From: Paraspadella gotoi
Lineage: Eukaryota; Chaetognatha
DNA length: 64,000 nt
Assembly (NCBI GenBank): GCA_051294375.1
Contig: JBJCIZ010000028.1
Span: forward strand, 992,437-1,056,436
Reading direction: 5' to 3'
Shown: one piece after another, positions 47,884 to 59,865 of the stretch
Numbering within the stretch: the stretch's first letter is position 1
Layout: the number at the start of each line of letters is the position of its first letter
Translations under genes and position numbers: made by a program
Notes under the pieces: model-generated
Seen by the model: the letters and a program-made list of their open reading frames with translations, nothing else
Database searches by the model: none
Told to the model about the DNA's origin: nothing

Positions 47884-50027
47884 ATGGGTCGACTCATCTT
47901 CTACGCCTACGGCACGCCCATCGCCCTCGCCCTCGCGCTCAAGTTCCTCCACGTCGTCTTCCTCTCGGGCGGAGTTTGCGAGAGCGACGTCAGATTGGAC
48001 GGCAAGGTCGCCGTCGTCACCGGCGCCAATACGGGTGCGCGTTGTTGTTGTTGTTGTTTCCTTCGTTCCTATCGTCCATTTTATGGTTTTGTTAGTTTGT
48101 TTCCTTTTTTTTGATATAATTCTTTTCTTCGATATGTCAGTGTTGTTTTTTTTTTTCGTCTTCTTGTTTTATTTCGTTTTGTTTCGTTTCGTTTCTCGTT
48201 TCGCTATTTTAATTTGGTATTGATTTGTTTGTTATTTAGGCCTAGGACTGCGCGACTAGTAGAAGTGAAATGACAGTGAAGTGAAGTAAGAGTGTTGTGA
48301 AAGATGTGTGAGTGATTAGTAAAAGTGAGTGAGAGTGAAATGATTATTAATGATAAGATGATAAAGAAAAAGTGAATTAAAAAAAGTGAAAGTGATGTCA
48401 TTTTCCACCCCCTTATTTTCCGCCTTCAGGCATCGGCCGCGAGACGGCGCTGGACTTTGCCCGGCGCGGCGCCCGCGTCTACCTGGCGTCGCGGAGCGAA
48501 GAGCGGACGGCGCCGGTGGTGGAGATGATCCGAAGCGCCACCGGAAACGAGGACGTCCATTTTAAGAGACTCGATCTTGCGAGGATCTCTTCCATTACAG
48601 CCTTTGCCGAGGACTTCGTCGACGAGGAGGAGGTTTGGATTTCCTTTAATATCATTTGCATATTGTAGTAACAGTATCTCTTATATTTTATTTGTTGTGT
48701 TACGTGAAATTGAGTTGAGAACATTCAACTCTATACATGAATTTGTATCTGTATTTCATGAATCCAACTCATTATGTAATTCTAACTGTTAATTTCCTTT
48801 TTAATTTTCCTCCCCAATTTAGCGCCTTGACATTTTGGTAAACAACGCGGGACTGATTTCTCAAAGTCGCGATAAAACCGACGACGGTTTCGAGGTCCAC
48901 ATGGGCGTCAATCACTTGGGGCCTTTCCTGCTCACCAATCTTCTTTTAGGCAAGGCCGTGAATCTTCGAAAGTTTCGTGACTCTTGTGAATCGTTCACCA
49001 ACCCCCTCCTCCTTCAGATCTCCTCAAACAATCGGGCCCCGGCGCCCGCGTGGTGACCGTCGCAGCCAAGGCGGGCCTCCTCATCGGCGAGATCGATTTG
49101 GACGACCTCATGAACGAGAAGGACCAATCCAGGCCCTGGATTACCTCTTGGGAAGCCTTCAGGAGATACTCTCACTCCAAGCTGGCCAACATTTTGTTTT
49201 CCAAGGAATTGGCCAAGCGGCTGGCGGGGACTGGGGTCACCACTTACTCGTTGCATCCGGGTAAGGAGGTGTGGGTGAGATATTGTTGAAAACTTACTGA
49301 ATCGATTTGGTAAGTTAATTTAGGTTGTGAAAAAGAAAGTTATAGTTAAAGATTAAAAGGAGAATGCGCGAAGTAGTTGGAAAGCAAGCCCAGTTAGACA
49401 GGCTCTCCATTAATTCCCCTTTCCTTTTCCTTTCATCACCAGGGGTGATCCAGACGGAGATCGGCGCGCGAGTTCCAGGGCACCATGAGCTACTTCATGC
49501 ACATGTGGCCGATCTCCTATTTGTTCAAGACGCCAGACGAAGGAGCACAGACCCAGATTTGCTGCGCCGTCGATCCGGCGCTGGCGAGAGAGACGGGGTT
49601 GTATTACTCGGATTGCGGGGTAAGTTTATGGGCGTGGGATTGAATTGAAAGGAGAATTAATCGGATATTTATTTTCAAATGAAATCCAATATGATAAAAT
49701 AAGCTCATATGAGATCCCATGGGTTCAAATGAGATCAAATTTAAACAAATGAGATGGAATGTGTTTCAAATGGGATAAAATTGTTATCAAATACAGATCA
49801 CAAGAGATCAAATATATGTGGTCAAATGTGATAAAAAGAAGATAAAATGTGTTTGGATTATATATCAAATGAGAGCCAATTGTGACAAAGTATGATGGAA
49901 ATAAGATTATTTCCTATCAGGTGACGACGCCGAACCATCCTCAAGTCGGCGACGACGCTCTCTCCGCCGCCTTTGGGAAAAGAGCGAGAGACTCGTCGGT
50001 CTGAAGAAAGATGAAGGAAGTAGATGA
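47884..50027 (+). CDS. RDH11-14-like short-chain dehydrogenase, SDR1 (frameshifted 3' end)
   Basis: Exons 47884-48034, 48430-48632, 48823-48949, 49018-49260, 49443-49619 and 49921-50027. An N-terminal signal anchor ([18 protein letters not shown]) precedes the NADP-binding motif TGANTGIGRETA and ILVNNAG. The catalytic YSHSK is present, but the serine position (VSS in RDH11) reads VAA. Exon 3 ends at a GC donor (TTTTAG then GCAAGG). Exon 5 has one base too many and exon 6 one too few compared with the near-identical copies at 51433-52019, which restore 335 aa. I take the frameshifts for assembly errors. Members reduce or oxidise retinoids and other lipids at the ER or mitochondrial membrane; the substrate here is unknown. 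Confidence 0.8.
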
Positions 50028-50232
50028 GACGTCGTCCCTCACTTTTTCCCCCCTACGCCCCCCTCGATTTTATTCGCCCCCCAAAAGGTTTTTTTTTTTT
50101 CATTTATGACCATTATTAAAAAGATTACGGTCCCCCCCTTGTGGGGAGATTATTCCTTCGTTTTAGGATGTTAATCCATTAAGCCAAACTTCTTTAATCG
50201 ACATCTCTTCGTGCCAGTCATTCGCATTTGTG

Positions 50233-50234
50233 TC

Positions 50235-50319
<85 letters not shown>
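50233..50319. repeat. (CT)n microsatellite, left duplicate
   Basis: A CT run in the SDR1 3' flank; its partner is at 52229-52306 in the right copy. Confidence 0.95.
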
Positions 50320-50321
<2 letters not shown>

Positions 50322-50853
50322 CAAATCTGTGATTAAAAATTCCATTAATTTTTCTTTTTCGCGCGCGATTCCATGTTTTTAAGTTCCATTCGTCGCGCAG
50401 TTTTTTTTATTAAGTCGGGCGCTTCTCTCGTCGTCGTTGTTGTTGTTGTTGGGGCTTAAAAATGTTTTGATTGGCGGAGTAAGATTTGAAACCATTTTCA
50501 TCCGGGGGGTGTTTTTGTGATAATTTTTAAAAAAAGATGCATTTTGTTTTTTTAAACAGAGCTTCTCTCTAAAATTTTGCTTCAAGAAACCATTATTTTT
50601 ACGAAATAGCGTGGTTTATTACGCAGATATCGGAGTTCTCGTGAAAAAGAAAATATAAAAAAAAACTCTTAATAAAGACAACTGTTCATATTCCATAGTT
50701 CACTCTGGTATTTTTTTAAATATTTGTTATTTTGTTTATTTTGGGAAAGAAAATGCGAGACTATCGATATGAAAGACTCTCTGGGTTAAAAAGGTCACTC
50801 TCTAATCCTAAACGAAAAAAGAAAAATCAAAACAAGAAAACAAACGGAAAACA

Positions 50854-51238
50854 ATGTCCCGTTTGTTTTTCTTGGCCTTTGTTCTTCCTCTATTCGTCAC
50901 TTTGTCTCTCAAGATCCTCAACGTCGTCTACTTCTCCGGCGGAGTTTGTCGCAGCGACGTCAAGCTGACGGGAAGGTGGCAATCGTCACCGGAGCCAATA
51001 GTGGTAAGATTGAGTGATTGATTTACTCTTAATCTTTCTTTCTTGTTGGGTAATTGATGATTGATTGATTTCTTTCTGTTCCGGATTAATTTATATATTT
51101 AAGGATGATTTTTTTTCATTGCTACTTTTCATTCTTTAACTGAACCCCACCTCACTCTCCAGGCATCGGCCGCGAGACGCGTTGGACTTTGCGGCGCGCG
51201 GCGCCCGCGTCTACCTGGCGTCGCGGAGCGAAGAGGTG
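50854..51238 (+). pseudogene. partial duplicate of SDR2 exons 1-2
   Basis: Repeats SDR2 from its ATG ([15 protein letters not shown]) into exon 2 (from 51163) and stops at the N gap. One-base deletions (CTGACGGG, GAGACGCG) break the frame. Probably an unpolished duplicate contig end rather than a real pseudogene. Confidence 0.7.
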
Positions 51239-51263
51239 NNNNNNNNNNNNNNNNNNNNNNNNN
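51239..51263. other. assembly gap of 25 N
   Basis: Exactly 25 N between the two copies of the 2-kb duplication. A fixed-size placeholder is likely. Confidence 0.99.
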
Positions 51264-51432
51264 GAGATATTGTTGAAAACTTACTGAATCGATTTGGTAA
51301 GTTAATTTAGGTTGTGAAAAAGAAAGTTATAGTTAAAGATTAAAAGGAGAATGCGCGAAGTAGTTGGAAAGCAAGCCCAGGTTAGACAGGCTCTCCCATT
51401 AATTCCCCCTTTCCTTTTCCTTTCATCACCAG

Positions 51433-52019
51433 GGGTGATCCAGACGGAGATCGGGCGCGAGTTCCAGGGCACCATGAGCTACTTCATGCACATGTGGCCG
51501 ATCTCCTATTTGTTCAAGACGCCAGACGAAGGAGCACAGACCCAGATTTGCTGCGCCGTCGATCCGGCGCTGGCGAGAGAGACGGGGTTGTATTACTCGG
51601 ATTGCGGGGTAAGTTTATGGGCGTGGGATTGAATTGAAAGGAGAATTAATCGGATATTCATTTTCAAATGAAATGCCAATATGATAAAATAAGCTCTTAT
51701 GAGATCCCATGGGTTCAAATGAGATCAAATTTAAACAAATGAGATGGAATGTGTTCAAATGGGATAAAATTGATATCAAATACGATCACAATGAGATCAA
51801 ATATGAATGTGGTCAGATGTGATAAAAGGAGATAAAATGTGTTTGGATTATATATCAAATGATAGCCAATTGTGACAAAATATGATCGAAATAAGATTAT
51901 TTCCCCATCAGGTGACGACGCCGAACCATCCTCAAGTCGGCGACGACGCTCTCTCCGCCGCCCTTTGGGAAAAGAGCGAGAGACTCGTCGGTCTGAAGAA
52001 AGATGAAGGAAGTAGATGA
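51433..52019 (+). CDS. duplicate 3' end of SDR1 (intact frame)
   Basis: Exons 51433-51608 and 51912-52019 encode [40 protein letters not shown] and [18 protein letters not shown]. The exon phases fit SDR1 exon 4 exactly, so these are best read as the correct version of the SDR1 3' exons and not as a separate gene. Confidence 0.75.
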
Positions 52020-52224
52020 GACGTCGTCCCTCACTTTTTCCCCCCTACCGCCCCCCTCGATTTTATTCGCCCCCCAAAATTGTTTTTTTTTTTCATTTAT
52101 GACCATTATTAAAAAGATTACGGTCCCCCCCTTGTGGGGAGATTATTCCTTCGTTTTAGGATTGGTTAATCCATTAAGCCAAACTTCTTTAATCGACATC
52201 TCTTCGTGCCAGTCATTCGCATTT

Positions 52225-52308
<84 letters not shown>

Positions 52309-52847
52309 CTCGCCTCAAATCTGTGATTAAAAATTCCATTACTTTTTCTTTTTCGCGCGCGATTCCATGTTTTTAAGTTCCATTCGTCGCGCAGTTTTTT
52401 TATTAAGTCGGGCGCTTCTCTCGTCGTCGTTGTTGTTGTTGTTGGCGCTAAATTGTTTGATTGCGGAGTAAGATTTGAAAACCATTTTCATCCGGGGGGG
52501 TGTTTTTGTGATAATTTTTAAAAAAAGATGCATTTTGTTTTTTAAAACAGAGCTTTCTCTCTAAAATTTGCTTCAAGAAACCATTATTTTTACGAAAATA
52601 GGCGTGGTTTATTACGCAGATATCGGAGTTCTCGTGAAAAAGAAAATAAAAAAAAAACTTCTTAATAAAGACAACTGTTCATATTCAATAGTTCACTCTG
52701 GTATTTTTTTAAATATTTTTTATTTTGTTTATTTTGGGAAAGAAAATCGGAGACTATCGATATGAAAGACTCTCTGGGTTAAAAAAGGTCACTCTCTAAT
52801 CCTAAACGAAAAAGAAAAAATCAAAACAAAGAAACAAACGGAAAACA
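52020..52847. other. spacer SDR1-SDR2 (right copy)
   Basis: Holds the C-rich SDR1 3' UTR, a (CT)n microsatellite (52229-52306) and an AT-rich leader. It has the same content as 50028-50853 in the left copy. Confidence 0.5.
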
Positions 52848-54732
52848 ATGTCCCGTTTGTTTTTCTTGGCCTTTGTTCTTCCTCTATTCGTCACTTTGTC
52901 TCTCAAGATCCTCAACGTCGTCTACTTCTCCGGCGGAGTTTGTCGCAGCGACGTCAAGCTGAACGGGAAGGTGGCAATCGTCACCGGAGCCAATAGTGGT
53001 AAGATTGAGTGATTGATTTACTCTTAATCTTTCTTTCTTGTTGGGTAATTGATTGATTGATTGATTTCTTTCTGTTCCGGGATTAATTTATATATTTAAG
53101 GATGATTTTTTTTCATTGCTACTTTTCATTCTTTAACTGAACCCCACCTCACTCTCCAGGCATCGGCCGCGAGACGGCGTTGGACTTTGCGCGGCGCGGC
53201 GCCCGCGTCTACCTGGCGTCGCGGAGCGAAGAGCGGACGGCGCCGGTGGTGGAGATGATCCGAAGCGCCACCGGAAACGAGGACGTCCACTTCAAGAGAC
53301 TCGAGTTGGGAAGTCTCTCGTCGATCAGGCACTTCGCCGAAGACTTTTTAAAGTCTGAAGAGGTTAAAGAGGGAGATTTTTAATTTAAATATTAATAGTT
53401 TATTAATTATTATTAAGTCGTAGATGGTCTTTTATTCAATAGTAGATAAAATTGAATTCTTAAATCTCATTTGCATATAGCAGTTTTTTAAACGACAACG
53501 AATTACTCCAGTGTTTTTATTTTAGTTTCCGATTATTCTTTTCCATAGGTTTTTTAATGATAGATATTATTTATATTAATAACAATTAACCATAAAACTC
53601 CTATCTGACAGGTAATTTTTTTTATTTTAATTTTTTCATTTATTATTATTTTTAATCAGCGTTTGGACATCCTCGTCAACAACGCGGCCATCCTGACTCC
53701 GACCGATCAGAAAACGGAGGACGGATTCGAAATACATATGGGAGTCAATCACTTGGGTCATTTCTTGCTCACAAATCTGCTTTTGGGTCAGTCTTTGGGC
53801 CATGATATCCTTATTCAAATAACTATTTAAATAATGTATACATTAAACCCTTTAGACGTTTTAAAACGATCGGCCCCTTCTCGCGTGGTGACGGTCTCTG
53901 CCTCGGCAGGGCTCGAACTCGGCGAAATCGACGTCGTCGATCTTCTCAACGAAAAGGGCTACGACGCCGCCTGGCTCCCAGGCGCCTGGCAGTCTTATTG
54001 GACGTCGTTCAGGCGCTCTGGCAACTCCAAACTGGCGAACATCCTCTTCTCTAAAGAGCTCGCCAGGCGGTTGAAAGGAACGGGAGTGTCCACTTACTCT
54101 TTACATCCGGGTCTGATCAAGACGGACATGGGGCGGAACATGCCGAGCATGCCGACCCTCGTCCTGCAGTCGAGGCCGTTCTCTTATTTGATCAAGACGG
54201 CGGAAGAGGGAGCGCAGACGACCATCTGTTGCGCCGTGGATGAGGAGATGGGAAAAGAGACGGGGAAGTATTATGTTGATTGCGAGGTGAGTTGCGGTGA
54301 AGGGGTAAGGAGAGGGGGGGGCATTTTTTTCCTTCTCTTTTTTCTTGTTTTTTCTTTTCTCTTGTTTTTTCTTTTTTCTTTTCTTTTCCCTTCTTTTAAC
54401 TTTCTCTTTTCTTTTACTATCTCTTTTCTTTTACTCTCTCTTTTCTTCCTTTTTATTTTTTCTCTTTTTTATACTTTATCGATTTTCGGTTGACCTTTTC
54501 TCTCATTTTTTTTATTTCTTATTTCCCTATCTATTTATTTTCTTCCATAATTTTTGTTTCCCTTTTTTTCCAAGACCTTCTATTTTCACTATTACTGTAA
54601 TATATTTGGTCATTTGAAATCGTTCATACATCGCTCCAGGTTTCTGACGAAACTCATCCTCATTTAAACGACGAAAATCTTGCTCAAGTTTTTTGGGAAA
54701 AAAGCGAAAAACTCGTTGGACTTCGAACGTGA
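52848..54732 (+). CDS. RDH-like short-chain dehydrogenase, SDR2 (catalytic Tyr and Ser replaced)
   Basis: Five exons: 52848-52998, 53160-53362, 53660-53786, 53856-54286 and 54640-54732; 334 aa with clean phases. A signal anchor ([19 protein letters not shown]) and an intact cofactor motif [16 protein letters not shown] and VNHLGHFLL are present. Where SDR1 has RRYSHSK, SDR2 reads RRSGNSK, so the catalytic tyrosine is Ser (TCT); the catalytic serine position reads VSA. The lysine is retained. The intron found in SDR1 and SDR3 after SLHPG is absent. Exon 2 is nearly identical to that of SDR1 while other exons are clearly diverged. Cofactor binding may persist without standard catalysis (inference). 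Confidence 0.85.
54310..54600. repeat. pyrimidine-rich run in SDR2 intron 4
   Basis: Long T/C-rich stretch ahead of the acceptor at 54639. Apparent ORFs here are low-complexity Phe/Leu/Ser shadows. Confidence 0.7.
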
Positions 54733-55197
54733 CGTGAGGGGGGAGGTGGTGAAAATTCACCGCGCTTGTGAAAACTGTGGGGTTATAAAAATCTGAAACC
54801 AACCATTCTGGCATGAGCTTAATTTCTATAACTCGGTGCCATGTTTTTTATAGATAGTTTTTACTGGTTTTATTACCACTTTCAAATGTCTTTACGTCGA
54901 CTTATTATTGTTGGGCTCTAGTGTTATTGTTATCTTTTTATCATTATCGTGTTCAAACAAAAGACTTATTTAGTTCGATCTCCCGATCTCTCTTTATCTT
55001 ATTTTCTTAGAGCGTACTTAATTGTATTTTTAAAATGTTACATGTTATACCTTTATTGGGTCGTTGTTACTATTTATTTATCAGCTAACCACAACCGAAC
55101 GCTTCCTAAAAAAAACAACATCGTAATCCGATGATCTCAATAATTTATAAACTAATTAATAATTAATTATTAATTATTAATCGGTCCAATAAACATT
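54733..55197. other. spacer SDR2-SDR3
   Basis: AT-rich, with an acceptor-like TATTTTCTTAG ending at 55010 and a run of ATTAATTA just before the SDR3 ATG. No ORF. Confidence 0.45.
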
Positions 55198-57479
55198 ATG
55201 AATCGCCTCCTGACCATCGGCGTCGTCGTCCCTCTCGTCGTCGTCGTCTTCCTCAAACTCCTCAACGTCTTCGTCATCTCCGGCTGCGTCTGCGGCAGCG
55301 ACGCGCGGCTGGACGGCAAGGTCGTCGTCGTCACGGGCGCCAGCAGCGGCATCGGCCGCGCCACGGCCCACGATCTGGCGCGGCGCGGAGCCCGGCTCTA
55401 CTTGGCCTCGCGCAGCGCCGAGCGATCTCTTCCGGTGGTGGAAGAGATCAGGAACGCCTCCGGAAATTCCGACGTTCATTTTAAGAAGATCGATTTGGCG
55501 AGTTTGGAGTCGATCAGGGAATTCGCGAGGGAGTTTAATGAAGAGGAAGAGGTAAGTTTGGTTGGGGAAACCGGGTAAGTGGAGGGGGATGGATCGGGAG
55601 TTAGGAGGAAGTTTGACTTTTAAACTCATCTGCTCATCTGCGGAGCCTGTGAAAGAACATGTGAATGTAGGGCTTTAATGTTTCCTCTCGTCATTTTCCC
55701 TCTTTCAGCGATTAGACATTTTGGTGAACAACGCGGGAATCTTCACATTTTCCGATGAAAAAACCACCGACGGATTTCAGATGGAAATGGGAGTCAATCA
55801 TCTCGGCCCTTTTCTTTTAACCAATTTGCTGTTGGGTGAATCTNNNNNNNNNNNGACAACATGTAAATTAGATTAATATAACTTTTTTTTTCCCTCCGCC
55901 CAGACCTTCTAAAGCGCTCGGCGCCGGGCTCCCGCGTGGTCAACGTGGCGTCGCTTGGCGCCAGTCACTTTCGCGGCGTCGAACTCGACGATCTTAGCTC
56001 CGACAAGACCTACGAGGACTCTTGGCTGCCGGGATGGTTGATCAAGCAGATCGCCTCCAAGCAGGCCAACATTGTGTTCTCGAAAGAATTGGCGAGGAGA
56101 CTGGAAGGAACGGGGGTCACGACTTACTCCTTGCATCCAGGTTAACATTTAAGTTTTGACGCTAGTGCTAATTGAATTTATTATTTTAATGAAATTTTCA
56201 AATTTAAAAAAAAAAAAAACTTAAAAATTTGGTAAAACAAGTAATCTTGTAGTTTTTATTTGTATTCCCTAATCACATACTCCTGAGAGTGGTACATTTA
56301 TTCAATTGAAACAGCTAAAAAATAATATAATACCTCATTAATAAGGAACCCAAGTAGTTAATGAAAATGTTTCAGGTATTTAACAGAATGTATAATTTAT
56401 ATATTGTTTATACCCATTTTAATATTACTGTAAATTATTATGTAGATAATAAATTTTTTTAAAAAAAATTATTTCCTATCAGGCACGGTCCGCCTGGACG
56501 AGGGTCGTTACTTCGACAGTCGCCTGATCGAGCTCATGCACTGGCGACCTTTCGTCTATCTCTTAAAGACTCGAGACGAAGGATCGCAGACGAGCATCTG
56601 TTGCGCCGTCGACGAGGAGTTTGGGAAGGAGTCGGGACTCTTTTACGCCGGATGTAGGCGTGAGTTAAATGGGTGAGGTTGATTGAGATTTGAATCCTTT
56701 TTCTTTTGTTGTTTCTGTGATGGGTTTAATGCACCCAGGTCTAGTGGCTCACTGTTTACTTTATATAAACTATAAGCTTTTCTACTTATTGAAATTTGCA
56801 AATTACTTGTTTCACTATTTTCTATTTTTATATTTTATGAAGGATTAGTATTTAATCTTATTATTTAATCAAAATATATATTGCTTCTTTCTTATAAAAT
56901 TTTATTTTATCTAATAATCAATTTGGAAGGGGAAGTCAGTGTTGTCTTCTGAATAGAGGGAGCATCTATCTAACAAGGTTAGATTTACTATATGTCCTAG
57001 TTTCTAATAGATATCACACATCATTTCTGTTAGAAATCGTTAATGAAAAATCATAATATCTAAAGAGGCTGAACAGAAAGGGGTGGGAATGGATAATTTT
57101 TTTAGGGGTGACCAGTTATATATGATTTTTTTTACCAATATATATATATATATATATATAACTCTAATCACCGTCTCAGGTCTCTGTCTCTCTCCCTCCC
57201 TCCCTTCCTCCCTTTCTCCCTTTCTTCCCTTTTTCCACATTTTTCCCTTTACGTTTTCACGATCTTTTAATTTTACCGTTAACTTTCCCCTCTATTCCAG
57301 ATTCAGTCTGTCAAGAATTAAATGCCCATAAATAGCAATACTTAATCTCTTCATTGTTTTCCTTTTCTCCTCCGGGTCTTCATCCAGGTCTCCGACGATT
57401 ATCATCCTCAAGTTGACGACCCGGATTTCGTCAAGAAATTTTGGAGGAGAGCGAGAGACTCGTCGCGGTGAGAAGATGA
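55198..57479 (+). CDS. RDH-like short-chain dehydrogenase, SDR3 (catalytic Tyr replaced, 3' end damaged)
   Basis: Exons 55198-55551 (no intron at the SDR1 intron 1 site), 55709-55835, 55904-56140, 56483-56650 or so, and 57388-57471. [12 protein letters not shown] and ILVNNAG are intact. The serine is present (NVASLG), but the tyrosine position reads Q in [10 protein letters not shown] where SDR1 has RRYSHSK. The donor after YAGCR has an extra C (AGG-C-GTGAG), and one G seems missing after KKFW, which replaces the EESERLV-type ending with a short out-of-frame tail; the alternative stop would be 57477-57479. An 11-N gap lies in intron 2. Either recent damage or assembly indels. Confidence 0.75.
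55844..55854. other. assembly gap of 11 N
   Basis: Lies in SDR3 intron 2, eight bases after the donor. Confidence 0.99.
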
Positions 57480-58384
57480 AGAATTAGAAGTTGAAAAAAA
57501 ACAGATTAGAAATTAGATGAAAAGATGCCTAGAATAAAGACAACAAGATTAGAATATGATAAGAAGATGAAGACAAAAATGAGAAGAAATAAAAACCTAT
57601 TGTCTGGTTACAAAGAGTTGGGAAAATGCTTTTTTTGGGACACACTGCCAAGTAGTTTCGGACTTAGAGCTTCGTGTTGGTGAATTTGTTTTTGTTTCTA
57701 TTTTCATTGATCCGCGAATTTTATTGTTATTGCAGTAGAATTTGTTGTCTCAAATTATTTTGCACGTTTGGGCTAAAAGGGTTTTTTTTGTTCTCATTAG
57801 AACAAACTTTGCCCGGCTGTTTTTTATAGTAGATATTCTTTAAATGTTTTTTTTTTCAACATTTACACACTTTACAGTTCGTAGTCATTTACAAATATAC
57901 ATTGATACATTATCGGGCATTTTCAATGTACCTTTTTTTAAATATTTTGTGATCATGTTACACCTGCACTTATGCTGCCTCATATTTACTCTTCAACCCA
58001 CGCGCTCCATTTCTTTAAAGGTCGAATTTTTGTTTATCAGTTTCCTCGGCCGACGGAAAGTGAATAGAAATTAATTATAATGAACTATAATTGACAACGA
58101 ATGAAAAATGGAAAGAATCGCAATGTAATTAGAATCAAAAATGATATTAAAACCATGTTAATCTGGATGAAACAAAACTCAGGAAAATGTCGCTAAGCCA
58201 AAATAATTAGTTCAATTAAACCAATTGAAATTACGCTACATCCGGGTAAACTTTACGTAGGCTTTATCGAATAAATAGCCAACAAAATGACGCCGTTTTC
58301 GACGCCCGACGCCGCGAGACGAATAATGACGCCGCTTCGATGAAGGATAGAAGAAACGAAAAAAAAAAAATATAAGAAAAAACG
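57480..58384. other. spacer SDR3-GBA1-like gene
   Basis: AT-rich, no convincing ORF. No strong acceptor-like tract is seen near the next ATG. Confidence 0.4.
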
Positions 58385-58494
58385 ATGTTTTCTCTTTTTG
58401 GAACTTTGGGGGCGTGGCTGCTCATTTTGCTGTCGACTCTTTACCAGCGCCAGTTCATTCCGCGGCCGAGATCGGATCGTTTCGACTTTGAGAA

Positions 58495-58498
<4 letters not shown>

Positions 58499-58549
<51 letters not shown>
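58499..58549. repeat. (GA)n microsatellite starting at a splice donor
   Basis: Intron 1 of the GBA1-like gene begins GTGAGAGAGAG and continues as about 25 GA units, so the donor itself is the first unit of the repeat. Confidence 0.95.
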
Positions 58550-58553
<4 letters not shown>

Positions 58554-59608
58554 CAACTCGATTTTCCTCGACTCTTCTCCCAACACAGAACCTGTTTCGC
58601 CGTCGACGCGGGATACAGCAGCGTCTACTGTTTGTGCAACGCCACCTTTTGCGATGCAGTTCCGTCCGTCGATTGGGAGAGCATCGGGTGAGGGCCATCG
58701 TTTGAAACCCGAATCGCGTTAAAAAAAATTTGATTTATTTTTGTTTTTTTCAATTTATTATTTTTTTATTTCATGTTCTTTTAAGAAAATTGCAAAAATG
58801 ACTTATTACACGGTTTTGTATGTTTAGATTTTCCAAACAACGATTTTTGGTTAACATGTTTAAAAAAAATTTTTTGTAAATTTGTCATCATGTTATTGTT
58901 TATTTATTTACATGTATTTTGTATTCATTATGTTTTCATTATAACTATTTATTAATTCTAATTATTTTCTTTTAGCCGCAACACTGTCGTGTCTTTCACC
59001 TCTTCACGCGATGGCCTCAGATTCCAAAGACGAATTCTGCCTTTCGTCGAAAACAACGACAACAACGACGACCAGAAAGACGCCGACCTTCGCATCCGGG
59101 TCAACGCCTCCCAAAAATTCCAGGTGGAATCCAAGAAAAAGTGGCGGTTTGTTGCCCCCCCCAAAAAAAAAAAAAGCCTACATCATGTTTTAAATTATAT
59201 TATATTTTTAAATTATATGTATTTCTTGTAAGACGTAATTTTTGAATCCCCCTGGCATCCTCGCGCTTCGGCGGCGCCTTCACCGACGCGCGCGAGGATC
59301 AACATCCGCAGCCTCGGCAACGTCACGCGGGAAAAAGCTGCTGCGGTCTTACTTTGGGAAAGGTAGGGAAGAGGGGGGAGAATGGAGGAAGAGGAAAAAG
59401 TAGGGAATGGAAAATGGTAGAAAGGAGGGAGGGAAAAAAAAGGTAAAGAACGATGAAAGATAAGTTCGGATGAGCAGTTGATAGTTGAGAGAAAGAAGAG
59501 AAGGATAGAGGAGGAAGTAAATTTATGGGGGGGGGAAAGAAAGCAAAAAAAAAACAACAAAACAATGGAACCGTTTCCAGATTGATCTTCTTAACGTATT
59601 GTTCGTAT

Positions 59609-59865
59609 TGTGGCGGTATATTCACACCGCCTCACGTCCACCATCGTTCAGCCAAATCCATTGGCTCAGAGGGGGAACACACCATCCAGGCGTAGTGTTC
59701 CATCCACAGTCCTAACGACTTTCCCTCTGCGTTGGCAAAAGCGAGACCGTCCTAGGGTAACCGCGCCAGTGACTGGATGCGTCCACTGAGGGTCGGAAGC
59801 CCTAAAGCCAACAGTGAGATGCCCCATCCCAATGGGCATCACAGGCAACCCGGCTGTTGCCATAG
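59609..59865 (-). repeat. interspersed repeat of unknown class, copy 3
   Basis: Inverted copy of the 37535 and 38006 repeats, about 90% identical, in an intron of the GBA1-like gene. Confidence 0.85.

Larger units (their letters stand above)
49274..51238 (+). repeat. left copy of a 2-kb near-identical duplication
   Basis: Matches 51264-53231 almost base for base across introns, exons and UTR, but with many 1-2 base indels (for example GGCGCGCGAG against GGGCGCGAG, and CTGACGGG against CTGAACGGG). It ends at the 25-N gap. Confidence 0.9.
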
